From NCBI GenBank assembly GCA_003586115.2, contig QVOM02000001.1, positions 16,133,291 to 16,197,290 on the forward strand: 64,000 nt of DNA. The letters run 5' to 3'. The stretch is from Salvator merianae (Eukaryota; Chordata; Lepidosauria; Squamata; Teiidae). The notes below the pieces were generated by a model, which ran no database searches, was not told where the DNA came from, and saw nothing but the letters and a program-made list of their open reading frames with translations. The translations under genes were made by a program, and so were the position numbers. Of the stretch, positions 45,411 to 56,019 are shown in pieces (within the stretch, counting starts at the first letter, position 1; each line of letters starts with the position of its first letter).

Positions 45411-48400
45411 TAATTTAATTTATTAGATTTGTATGCCGCCCCTCTCCGTGGACTCGGAGCGGCTCACAGCAAAATAATACAATATAACAAATCTAATATT
45501 AAAAAACAATTAAAAACCCAACATTAAAATCATGCAACACAGTCATTCCATGCATAAACTATATATGCCCGGGGGTATCTAGTTCCCCCATGCCTGGCGA
45601 CATAGATGAGTCTTTAGCAATTTACGAAAGGCACGGAGGGTGGGAGCTGTTCTAATCTCTGGGGGGAGTTGATTCCAAAGGGCCGGGGCCGCCACAGAGA
45701 AGGCTCTCCCCCTGGGGCCCGCCAACCGACATTGTTTAGTCAACGGGACCCGGAGGAGGCCAACTCTGTGGGACCTAATTGGTCGCTGGGATTCGTGCGG
45801 CAGAAGACGGTTCCGGAGGTATTCTGGTCCGATGCCATGTAGGGCTTTATAGGTCATTACCAACACTTTGAATTGTGATCGGAAACTGATCGGCAGCCAA
45901 TGCAGGCTGCGGAGTGTTGGAGAAACGTGGGCAAATCTCGGTAGCCCTACGATAGCTCTCGCGGCTGCATTCTGCACGATCTGCAGTTTCCGAACATTCT
46001 TCAAAGGTAGCCCCATGTAGAGAGCATCGCAGTAGTCGAACCTCGAGGTGATGAGGGCATGAGTGACTGTGAGGAGTGACTCCCGGTCCAAATAGGGCCG
46101 CAACTGGTGCACCAGGCGGACCTGGGCAAACGCCCTCCTCGCCACAGCTGAAAGATGGTTCTCTAATGTTAGCTGTGGATCAAGGAGGACGCCCAAGTTG
46201 CGGACCCTCTCCGAGGGGGTCAATAATCCCCCCCCCAGGGTAATGGATGGACATATGGAATTGTCCTTGGGAGGCAAAACCCACAGCCACTCCGTCTTGT
46301 CAGGATTGAGCCTGAGCTTGTTGACACCCATCCAGACCCTAACATCCTCCAGGCACCGGCACATCACTTCCACTGCTTCACCGACTGGACATGGGGTGGA
46401 GATGTACAACTGGGTATCATCAGCGTACTGATGGTACTTCACCCCATGTCCTTGGATGATCTCACCCAGCGGTTTCATGTAGATATTAAACAGCAGGGGG
46501 GAGAGGACCGACCCCTGAGGCACCCCACAAGGGAGAGACCTAGAGGTCGACCTCTGACCCCCCACTAACACCGACTGCGACCGACCGGAGAGGTAGGAGG
46601 AGAACCACTGCAGAACAGTGCCTCCCACTCCCAACCCCTCCAGCCGGCACAGAAGGATACCATGGTCAATGGTATCGAAAGCCGCTGAGAGGTCAAGAAG
46701 TACCAGGACAGAGGACAAGCCCCTGTCCCAGGCCCGCCAGAGATCATCCATCAGCGCGACCAAAGCAGTTTCCGTGCTGTAGCCGGGCCTGAATCCTGAC
46801 TGTTGAGGGCCTAGATAATCGGCTTCTTCCAAGGACTGCTGGAGCTGGAGCGCCACCACCTTCTCGACAACCTTCCCCATGAAGGGAAGGTTGGAGACTG
46901 GACGATAGTTATTAAGTATGGCTGGGTCCAGGGAAGGCTTCTTGAGGAGGGGACGCACAAGTGCCTCCTTGTAGGGAGCTGGGAAGGACCCCCTCCCCAA
47001 AGAAGCGTTGACAATCTCCTGGACCCAACTCCGTGTCACCTCTCTGCTGGCTGAAACCAGCCAAGAGGGACACGGATCCAGTAAACAGGTGGCGGAACTC
47101 ACAGCTCCAATGGCCTTGTCCACTTCATCAGGTGTCACCAAGTCAAACTTTCCCCAGATAGGTGGACAAAGACAAGCCCCAGTCACCTCGACTGATTCGT
47201 TGTCAGCCGACTCTGCTATCCAATCGGAGTCAAGGTCCATCCGGATCCGAGCGATTTTATCAGCGAAAAATGTGTTAAATCCAACGAGCCCTACTCTACA
47301 AGGGCTCCCCAGCTCCCCCCTGGTTAAGAAGGGAGCGGGTCACCCTAAACAGGGCGGCCGGGCGAGATTCCGCTGATGCAATCAAGGCGGCATGATACGC
47401 GCATCTTGCCGCCTTGAGTGCCACTTTGTAAATCTTAATAGAAGTTCTTACAAGTGATCGATTGGACTCAGACTTACTTTTCCTCCACCGCTTCTCTAGA
47501 TGTCTCTTCTGGCGTTTCAACTCCCGGAGTTCCTCTGTGAACCAAGGAGCTCTCCGGGGTCTATTGCCACAGAGAGGTCGCAACGGCGCAATCCGGTCAA
47601 GAGGCTCAGTCGCAAGAGACTCTGCCGAGCTGTGGACGAGTGAGTCTGGTAGAACCCCAAGCGCCCTCTGAAAGCTCTCTGGGTCCATCAGGCGTCTGGG
47701 GCGGAACCACCTAATCGGTTCCGCCTCCCTGCGGGGAAGGATTGGAGCCATAAAGTCGAGCCGTAGCAGAAAATGGTCTGACCATGACAAAGGCAAAACA
47801 TCTAAGCCCCTTAGTCTCAGACCATTGCTCAGTTGCTCCGAGAGAAATATCATGTCAGGTGTGTGCCCCCCCTCATGAGTCGGACCCTGAACTACTTGAG
47901 TCAGGTCCATGGCTGTCATGGTGGCCATGAACTCCTGTGCTAACCCAGAGGATCCGCCGAGTGACGGCAGGTTGAAGTCTCCCAGGACAATAAGCCCAGG
48001 GAGCTCCACCGCCAACCTGGCTACCTCCTCGAGCAGCACAGGCAGGGCTGTTGACACGGAGCTGGGAGGCAGGTACGTGAGTAACAAGCCCACCTGAGCC
48101 CCTAAGTCCATCTTCACCAGGAGGGACTCACAACCCGCAATCTCAGGAGCAACGAGTCTGCGTAGGCAAAGTGACTCTCTGGCTATAATAGCCACTCCTC
48201 CCCCCCTTCCCTGGGGTCGAGGCTGATGCCATACCTGGAACCCGGCTGGGCAGATTTCCGAGAGAGGAACTCCTCCCTCCGGGCCCAGCCAGGTTTCAGT
48301 CACACAAGCCAGGTCGGCCTCCTCATCCAGGATCAAATTCCAGATGAGGAGAGCTTTATTTATCACCGACCTTGCATTGAATAGCAGCAGCTTGAGCCCA

Positions 48401-48490
48401 GGGCCCAGATTACACTCGTCACCAGTACCCCGGGTAGAGCTTGCATGAAGCACCTGGGGGTGAACGGTGAGATCTTGTGCTCCCCAGAGG
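45411..48490 (-). mobile_element. CR1/L3-type LINE, nearly intact ORF2, 5'-truncated
   Basis: About 3.1 kb on the minus strand encodes the endonuclease and reverse transcriptase of a CR1/L3-type (Jockey-superfamily) retrotransposon. The 3' end reads GCCGCTCCGAGTCCACGGAG, then GGGGCGGCATACAAATC and a short TAATAAATTAAATT tail without poly-A, as is usual for this clade. Two long frames (described separately) cover ORF2, and a single frameshift near 47297 separates them. No ORF1 is present, so the 5' end, near 48490, is truncated. The body is clearly more GC- and CpG-rich than its surroundings, which fits a young insertion. I could not identify a target duplication, and the 5' boundary is judged from the change in composition. 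Confidence 0.93.
45579..47240 (-). pseudogene. LINE ORF2 reverse transcriptase part (553 codons, open)
   Basis: This part copies the element's RNA into DNA at the nicked target (target-primed reverse transcription). All expected blocks are visible: NYRPVSNL (residues 111-118), QSGFRPGYSTETAL (147-160), LLDLSAAFDTID (181-192, first catalytic Asp), CGVPQGSVLSPLLF (238-251), YADD (272-275, catalytic Asp pair), LNPDKTE (311-317) and LGVLLD (349-354). The C-terminal region has LQIVQNAAARAIVGLPRF and RAFSVAAPALWNQLPPEI. It has no internal stop. The listed start is just the first Met of this frame, since the natural protein would continue upstream from the endonuclease. It is called a pseudogene because of the frameshift to the upstream part. 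Confidence 0.92.
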
Positions 48491-48597
48491 AGCCAGTCAT
48501 TCATCATATCTGCAGGTGCCTTCTCACACAGTGAAGGAAACATGGAAACACCCATCTGTGAGGCACATCTGGATGTCCCTGAAGATGTGCTTTCCAC
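47296..48597 (-). pseudogene. LINE ORF2 endonuclease part (433 codons)
   Basis: This is an APE-like endonuclease that nicks the target DNA. Visible motifs are FNARSV (residues 73-78), TETWL (100-104, metal-binding Glu), RGGGVAI (131-137), LGDFNLP (205-211), HTPDMIF (245-251) and SDHF (273-276, catalytic Asp-His). The frame ends in TAG at 47296-47298. Skipping one base there enters the frame of the reverse transcriptase part, so a single-base indel split one original ORF. The first 35-40 codons (upstream of about 48490) probably come from flanking DNA rather than the element. Confidence 0.9.
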
Positions 48598-51359
48598 ACA
48601 AATTTACCCTCCAGTCATTGGGCCTCTCCACTGCTCTAGCAATCAACTTACTAATAGTGCAGATCTTTGAATCTCAGGGTGGATGGCATTTCCTTAGTCT
48701 CCCTGTAGAGAGATGGAGGGGTAAAGTAGCACCTCACAGGCTGGATTATGGGAGGGCCTTCACGTCAGGCCAAAATGGCTGACTTCCTTGACCATTTCCT
48801 GTCCAGTGCAAAAGTGCCGCCCTCAAGACTTTACAGCTACAGAATGAAATAAAAATAAAAGCAGGAGTCTAGTGAATCTATTTCCCAAATTGAGATGAAA
48901 ACTGAGCATCCCAGTGAAGAGCAGTTGGGAGGCCTTTCTACTGCACCTGCCTTCTACACCACACAGATAATTTCATTCCTAAGTAAATGTAATTTTTCAG
49001 GAAACCAGATATGTATTTCTTACTTCTAGGAATCTCCCCTGATGTCAATGAGAGGAGAAATTGAGTATTATGTGGTGAATGTATGCACTACTGCTTAGAT
49101 GGGTAGACATTAATGGCTTCGCAGAGCAAAACCATCTCTATGAAACTGGAAATGTACAGGGCATTATGCTAAAAATCCAGTTTTGTCTTCTCATGAACAG
49201 ATGCAAGTACATGCAGTAGAGAAGTTGTTCAAGGACCTGTGGGCAGGCGTGGAAGGAGGCAGAACACCAATGTTGAGATTCACTGAGTTTTTGAGGAGTC
49301 CACCAGCACATGGCAACTCTCTCTTTGATCTGATACAAAATATGTCAGGCCAAAGAGAGATTGGTCATGCACTTGAACTTCAGACAAGCCCAATGAACCC
49401 ATGCACAGTTCTTCGGGGCACTTCTGGTGCACTGGCTGTTAATGGGTCCAGGGCAGGAGCATGTACATTTTGTGACATCCTCAGGTTGTCCTCTGGCATT
49501 TTCAGTTAAAGGGACCATGCTGCAAGTGATGGGAAAGATGCCTGAGATGCTGGAGTTCAACAGCTGATACAAAGTATGGTGTCCAAGCAGGTTGAGCTGT
49601 TAGAAGGCACTTTCTAACATGGTAGTATTATCCTTGTGGAGTGGGCCCTTTTCCCCTTGCTTAGCCTCTGCCTGAGAAGGATAAAGTACTTTTCCGAAGC
49701 AGATGGATTTACTGACCATATTGATTATCAATAAGCTTTTTTTATTAATGCCTTCATTAATTTGGGGGACAGCTTCTTCTTAACAAAATACAAACTATGG
49801 TACAGAGAGGAAAGGAAGAAGCATCAAATGCATGCTCAGAAGATTGTCATTGGCAAAGAGTCTTTGTCATCAAAAAGCTCCCAGCCTACAGGCAAGAACC
49901 TTCATGGTCCTTCCCATCTCCTGCATTTCTAGCAATTTGTCTTGTTTGGGCCTGAACCTGTCGCTTCTCAAAAGTCCTTGAGCTGAGGAGTGCACACTTG
50001 CCTGTTGCCGTCACATTTCCCTTGGCTTTCACAGAGAGCTGGCGGCTGTGTCATTCTGGAAGACACCTTCCTTGAAAAGCCTCACAGGAATGCTAGCAGT
50101 TTCCTTCCCTCCTCACTCTGTACACCCCTGGTGCAAAGAAAGAAATGCCGATGACAGCCCGCTGAGTGACTAGTTTGGAAGAGATGGAGCGATAATAACC
50201 ACAGTCTCTGAAGCATGTGCTTCCTCTCAAATGCAAGTTTCTGACTTATAAGGAAAAAGCAAACAGAGAAGAAAGTTCAGAGGAACTGCTGGTTCAGGAG
50301 GGCTTGAGTTGATTAACACACTTAGCACGTGTGCAAACAGAGTTTGGCAGTTATACATCTTAGGTATATAATAATCAGACTAATATATTTTTTTTTCCAA
50401 GGGTTGCCCTGGGCTCTTAATCTGGTAGGGACATCATCCAACCACCTGTATAATTCTCAGCTTTGAAGGCCTTTTACTGAGCTTTATTTACAAATCAGTT
50501 CCTAAAGCTTTTAGACTAGGCTTGTGATCAACCCAGGCAGTTTTGGTTCACTAGCAAGTAGGACAGAAGCCAATGCAGAGAAAAAGATTCGAATGTTTGA
50601 AAAGGAATTACATAGGGCAAAAGTTTAAAAACAATGGATAAGGAAATTGATAGTCATCTTTCAAAAACATGGTGATTTCTAAAGTGCTTTGATGGATATT
50701 GCATGAGAACTTTCCCAACACTTTGGGGAGCAGAAAAATTGCTTTATGCCCAAAGTAAACTAATGATAATTGCTACTGTTCTGAATTCAAAGGGAACAAT
50801 TTTTAACAGAAGGCGGTTCATTACCTTTCAAAAACTTCGAAGCATTCCATTTTAGAACTTGGTAACAGTCACACTTTCAAAGTCTTCTGTGAACCACAAT
50901 AGACATTTGATTGCTTAACATTCAAAATGTTATCTTCTAGATTGGATTTTTCTTATAGAAATTGTGGGAGAGCAGAACTCCTTGGAATCGTTACAGCATG
51001 AGATTCAGATATAAAGGCATCTAAAAGGAAGAGAAGGGACAAGTCTTGGTGGCTTGATCTGGCAAGTAGTTACTATTCACTGATGCTTTTTCTGTATCTT
51101 TTGATTTTCTTTCCCTACAGATCTTCTAGCAAAAGAGGCAATAGCCACAATGTTAAGATAATATTTCTCATATTAATAATCTAAAGTTGGTTTGTCTCAT
51201 TTTTGTGATTTTTTTTAAAAAACTAGTTACAATTTATGCATTTTCCTTTGCAATTTTGCCTAATATACACTTTTGCCCTGAATGGAGGCACTGTGATCGA
51301 CCACCAGAACTGATACTCTACAGTGGAGATGTGGAAGCATCTTTTTCGGTGGATTGTGG

Positions 51360-51390
<31 letters not shown>

Positions 51391-51999
51391 GCAACAGAGC
51401 CATTCCACTCCGTAAGTGGAGACCTGGCCTTAGTGTCTGCATGGAAATTATTACATTATATTATAATCAAGAAACAAATGGAGTAGGCATTTGTGATATA
51501 TGAAAGAATAAGAGCTATAATATTTCCCTGAGATTACTGAGGAGCAAACACTCTGATGGTAGATGGATTGTTCATTCATCTGCACATTCCAAACTATGTC
51601 TGCTTCCTCCTCCCACAAAGAGATTGTAGTTGAATGAAAGTGTTTCTATTACTCAAATATATCTTCTCTAAATTGTAGGTGGTTTACTTGATTCTTCTAC
51701 ATCAACGAACCACAGCTCATTAATAAGCTCTAAAAAAGATTAAATAATCTGATAATATCCCCTAAAACAGCTATCTCTATATTTAGGGGAGTTGATGAAC
51801 TCCTTCAAGTAAGCTTTTCTGCCCCCCCCCCCCATATTCCATCAATTTTGGCTACAGCAGCAAAGAGTAAAAATTAAAAATTAAAGGAGACACAGTGATG
51901 GAGCAGGCAGAGAAGTTTAAACACTTTCCCCCTCCCTGGTCAACAGACGAGTCACCTCTTTCAAGTGATTTGTGTCTGCTACATCCCTGTTCTGGGCAG
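48491..51999. other. no gene recognised; microsatellites only
   Basis: An (AC)n run is at 51360-51385 and a run of 12 Cs at 51822-51833. A sequence near 49730-49800 with TTATTAATGCCTTCATTAAT is AT-rich and might be regulatory, but the evidence is thin. A transposon right-end-like TGGAGACCTGGCCTTAG occurs near 51418. No coding exon is seen. Confidence 0.45.
51360..51385. repeat. (AC)n microsatellite
   Basis: Twelve to thirteen perfect CA units. Confidence 0.97.
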
Positions 52000-52004
52000 A
52001 GACA

Positions 52005-52680
52005 GTTTAGCCACAGTAATCCATGCCCTGGTAACTTCCAGAGTGGACTATTGTAATGCGCTCTATATGAGGCACAGTGAGAGTTTGGAAGCCACAGCTG
52101 GTGCACAATGTATCTGCAAGACTGCTGATGGAGCCTGCTGGCCAGATGCACGTCATGCCAATCCTAAAAGAACTGCACTGGCTGCCAAGCCGCTACTGAA
52201 TCCAATTCAAACTGCTAATGTTACCGTATAAGGCCCGAAACAGCTTGAGCTCCAAATATCTACTGGAGTGTCTTCTCCCATAAAGGCCTGCTCATTCCCT
52301 AAGATCTGCCCCTAGGTTTTAGAACAGTCCTTCCCTCTGACATGTGCCTCAGGTGAAGTTGTGCCTCTTTATTCAAGTCTTTGACTAAGGCTGCATCCAG
52401 ACGTTGTTTCCTTATTCTGCTATAGTTGGCTATTCCAGAATAAAGCATGGATATTCCAGAATATCGGAATAAGTAAGCGATGTCTGGGTGCAGCCCATGT
52501 AGTCTATCCTCTCCTCCTGAGCACTGTAAATTTAATTTTAAATTCTTGTAACTGTTATTTGTGTATGATTTTAATCAGCTTTGTCTTATTTTGAAACTAT
52601 TTGTCTTGCTTTTATCTTTTGTAACCCACCCTGAGACCCTTGCTATAGGGAGTGATATAAATGGCAATAAATAAATAAAT
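52005..52680 (+). mobile_element. CR1/L3-like LINE 3' fragment with nested MITE
   Basis: The frame from 51965 reads DSLATVIHALVTSRVDYCNALYM, the conserved segment after the reverse transcriptase core of CR1/L3 ORF2. It then breaks up by frameshifts; text near 52230-52390 is a decayed C-terminus. The 3' UTR ends TTGTAACCCACCCTGAGACC and an (AAAT)n tail at 52665-52680. A 107-bp MITE (52389-52495) interrupts it. Confidence 0.9.
52389..52495. mobile_element. compact MITE, GGCTGCATCCAGACG family
   Basis: GGCTGCATCCAGACGTTG and GCGATGTCTGGGTGCAGCC form inverted repeats of about 15 bp. The 107-bp body holds TATTCCAGAATAAAG and TATTCCAGAATATCGG copies. It splits a LINE 3' end, so it inserted after the LINE. 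No clear target duplication. Confidence 0.85.
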
Positions 52681-53945
52681 AGAAGTTGTTTCTAATAGTC
52701 TCTGTGTGTGCAAAATAATTTGAATGACTAGTGGCTCCAATCTATTTGAAATGGGGGGAAAAATAGATATTGAAAGGAGACACAAATGGTAGCTGGCATT
52801 TTAAACAGTTTCCCATCTTTCCTAACATTTTGCTAGAATAAATAAGAGACTGATTTCAATAAAAACTGGGAAGAAAATCAGCCTCAGAGAATTGCCTTGT
52901 ATAATGGGCTATGCACACCTTGGCCAATCCTAAATCGAGCATGCATGAAGACAAAAGGTAAAGCAGAGTCAGGCTGCATCTCCACAGGGGTTGGATGCGA
53001 TCTGGGTCAGGAGGATGGGAACCACCAGGGAATCAGCTGACATGGCAGGTTACTGCCCTTGTGGTGGCTCCAGGATGTAAGGGAAACTGCTGCTCCTTAA
53101 TCTTTATATTGATCCATGTCTGCACTCAGCAACAAAGATCCTGCTTTTGTCACACCAGCAGTACAGTCAGAAGTCAGCCATTTTTGGTGTGGAGAACAGT
53201 GGTCCAGGCAGGCATGAGTATGGCCATCTATGCAGAGGGGAAAGGCTCAAGACCGTGGAGACTCCCCCAGCAGTCAGACATTGCATCCTACAGAAAAGTG
53301 GCATCTAGGATGGGCTAGAGATACCCAGAGAGTATCCATACATATTTGCTCAGTCCGTTGTCTAATACTTTGGGCTCCTTAAGGTGCAGTGTAGCCCTTC
53401 TGGTCTAGCTGTCCCTGTCCAAATGCTGTGATTATTTGTATTTATTGCACTTCATTTACTCCAAGATATGTGCTTCAGTGCTGTGATGTTGCAAAAAAAC
53501 TTTTTTCATGAGTTGCATAGTGAGGAGATGTTTTTGAAGCTGGGGATTAGCACAAATTGCAAAATTTAACTACAGTTTTCTTCTAAATAAAAATAGTGAA
53601 AATCAATGGATACCTGGTCTCTCAAGGTACAAATGTTTTGCCAAAATCTCAATTGCCCCTAGCTGAAGAAAATAGAACATGCTGCTGATTAGAGAATGGT
53701 TACTAAATGTAGCAGGTACGAACAAGTTGACAAATGTTGTTAAAGTATGGATAAAACAGACAGTTGACAAATGTTTTGGAAGAAAAATGGAAACCTTAAT
53801 TAGAAGGAAGAAAAAAAACAACCCTAGGAGTTAACCCTAATATTGAGAATGAATTCTTAATGCACTGATAATATGCAGTACTTTTTTTGCAAACACCTTT
53901 TTTTTTGCTATGTGCAATATATTATTTTATTTTATTTTGCTCCAA
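52681..53945. other. no gene recognised
   Basis: A transposon-like left end GGCTGCATCTCCACAGGGG starts at about 52974 without a partner end. The rest is AT-rich unassigned DNA. Confidence 0.45.
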
Positions 53946-54290
53946 AACATCTTGTAGGTGCAAAAGTGATTTTTTGAGCTGGAAAAGGTGGCTCAAAACA
54001 AGCAACAAAGCAGTTCCTGCAGAGGCAAAGGTGAAAAGGATAAGCATCACCTTCTCCCTTGAGGACAAAATCAAAGTCCTGGACCAACTTAGCGAAGGCA
54101 AAGAGTTCACTAGCATGGGAAGTGTCTTCAGGGTCAAGGAGCCAACCATCAGAATCGTTAAAAAAAAACATAAAGGAAGATGCTGTTAGTGCAAGCATGG
54201 CCAACATTGCTGCAGCCCTCCTTGTAAGGTGTTTCACGGCCAGGAACCCACTGATGAGGAGGATAGAAAAGGCTCAGAACATCTAGATGC
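53946..54290 (+). pseudogene. pogo/Tigger transposase remnant, N-terminal DNA-binding part
   Basis: A plus-strand frame (53887-54189) contains KRISITFSLEDKIKVLDQLS, then EGKEFTSMGSVFRVKEPTIR and IVKKK. This is the helix-turn-helix of the CENP-B/Tigger type that opens pogo-family transposases. After a frameshift at about 54165 the neighbouring frame continues with KEDAVSASMANIAAALLV and RNPLMRRIEKAQNI, the expected linker toward the second helix-turn-helix. The central catalytic part is absent. The piece ends where a GGCC-type MITE begins (54305). It is a dead fragment, and the known family role is cut-and-paste transposition at TA. Confidence 0.83.
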
Positions 54291-54304
54291 AGAACCAGAC
54301 GTGG

Positions 54305-55014
54305 GGCTGTTTACACTTTACTCTTAGTGAGCAATTGGATGCCCACTAGGTAAATGCATTCACACTGCCTTGCAGCTACAGCATCTGGGAGTGACTACAG
54401 CTGCTCCCAAATGCTACCAGTATGGACAACAAAATTATTGTCCACAGCTTGACCGTAAGCAGCTAGATCACTGCCAGTCAGCAGTGTTTGCACCTTCTTC
54501 TGGGTGTGAACACTGTGTCAGCAGTGCAGCACAGTATGGCTGTGGCCGTGCAGTCATGTGCTGCATCTCTGATCACCATGGCAATGACCAGATGTTGCCA
54601 CAGCCGCTGCCATGGTGGTCAGACAGGCCATCCAGACTGCAAGTGCTGGAGGCCCGATGTTAAGAATATAAGAAAAGCCCTTCTGGATCAGGCCATGGCC
54701 CATCTAGTCCAGCATCCTGTTTCAACACAGTGGCCCAGCAATTGCTTCTGGGCATTCTCAAGCAAAATAAAAATGCAAAACCTTCCCCTGCTCTCAACTT
54801 ACTGAAAATGGCCTTGAGAGGCATCCTGCCTGTCTCTCCACCCTGGAGGCAGTACCCAGGCATCCATTCTAGTAGCCATTGATACACCTGACCTCCATGA
54901 ATCTGTCCAATCTGTTCTTAAAGCTATCCAGGCTGATTGCTGTCACCACCTCTTCCGGTAGTAAATTCCATAGACCAATGACCAATACTTCCCCTTGTCT
55001 AGTGTGAACAGGCC
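54305..55014 (+). mobile_element. non-autonomous DNA transposon, GGCTGTTTACACTTTA family, with nested repeat
   Basis: The left end GGCTGTTTACACTTTACTC and the right end TAGTGTGAACAGGCC are inverted repeats. Internal blocks CTGCTCCCAAATGCTACCAG and TTGTCCACAGCTTGACC match 37315-37784. The flanks cgtgg and cttag match at 3 of 5. The copy is interrupted by another repeat at about 54662-54998. Confidence 0.78.
54662..54998 (+). mobile_element. interspersed repeat, 'aagaacataagaaaagccc' type
   Basis: It starts AAGAATATAAGAAAAGCCC, then TTCTGGATCAGGCCATGGCC and CATCTAGTCCAGCATCCTG. Later it has CTAGTAGCCATTGATACACC, CTCCATGAATCTGTCCAATC and AAATTCCATAGACCAATGA. The order matches a repeat that is abundant in squamates. 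Its class is not certain to me. It lies inside the MITE at 54305-55014, and 26436-26502 is an inverted fragment of the same family. Confidence 0.75.
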
Positions 55015-55186
55015 CTTAGAAGAAAATACCCTTGACCACCTGAGGTTTCTTCAGTACAGCCAAGCAGATCTTCAAACACCTTGTTCAGAATTCTAGAAAG
55101 GGAGACCCAGGGAGCTTTCAGGTCTGCAGAGCCTGGTTTCAAAAGTTCAAATATTATTTTACCCCCAATAATGTTAAGGTGGTACG

Positions 55187-55370
55187 ATGGATGCAGAGGC
55201 AACAGCAATGTTCTCCAAGGAGTTGAAACAGATCATTGCAGCGTATGGTGATATTTTAGACAGCCTATTACAGAAGACCCAGCAGCCCACTCTACGTGCC
55301 TTTTTCAAATCTGCAGAGATGAAATGCATAGAAGCACAGCCGGAAAAATCAGTCTCTGCCTCAACCAATC
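55187..55370 (+). pseudogene. pogo/Tigger transposase remnant, C-terminal part
   Basis: The frame starting at 55187 reads MDAEATAMFSKELKQIIAAY, then GDILDSLLQKTQQPTLRAFF and KSAEMK. A helical segment followed by 'K-x-Q-x-T-L-x-x-F-F' is the usual C-terminus of Tigger/TIGD proteins. It lies in the same orientation as the N-terminal remnant at 53946, with intervening insertions and a large internal loss. The frame beyond about 55370 shows no conservation. It is less certain than the N-terminal piece because the motif is short. Confidence 0.55.
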
Positions 55371-56019
55371 TCAAAGATAGAGGAAGAAGAGGAGGAGGAA
55401 GAGGAAATTTTGTAAATCCCCTCCTTTTCTATCAGAAAGGCTGTCTACTGGGTGCCCTTCACCAGGAAAAAGCCCAGCTTCTAAGTCTCTGGTCACTGTG
55501 CTGCTTCTGACTGCAAGGCAAGTCTCTGTTGGGTCCTCTCCTCCCTGGTTGGAAAAAAAGGCTCTATGCTGCCAAGTACCTATCCTGGGTGCTGCCTGCA
55601 GTTCCAAGTCAGGTTGCTGCTAGGTGTTCCCAACCAAGACTGAAAAAAAGCTGTCCGGCCAAATCCCTGGTAGTGCTCCTTCCTCTGTGTCCTGCCTCCA
55701 GAACCCAGCCCAAACATGTGGGTACCCTCCTCCAAGGTTTTGAGACTCTTGTGAAGTCTCTGATGCTCCTTTCTACCTATGCTGAAACCAAGCACAAGTG
55801 GGAACCCCTTTCTTTGTTGCCAAGAAGCTTCTTTGTGAGCTCTGTGGGAAACATCGCTTCTTAGGGCCCAAGGTTCTCCAGTCTCCCCATCATATTCCTA
55901 TCCTATGTGAGAAGGCAGGAGATGATGTTTTTCTTACCAGGTTATGATACTGTGCCCTTGATTAAGATGTGTTGGGAGCAGGTAAACATCTTGTTTGGCA
56001 TCAGAGTGTTTGAAGGGAG
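55371..56019. other. no recognised feature
   Basis: A short GA-rich run (about 55380-55410) is present. The 111-codon frame at 55529-55864 has no motif and is opposed by a frame on the other strand. Confidence 0.45.
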
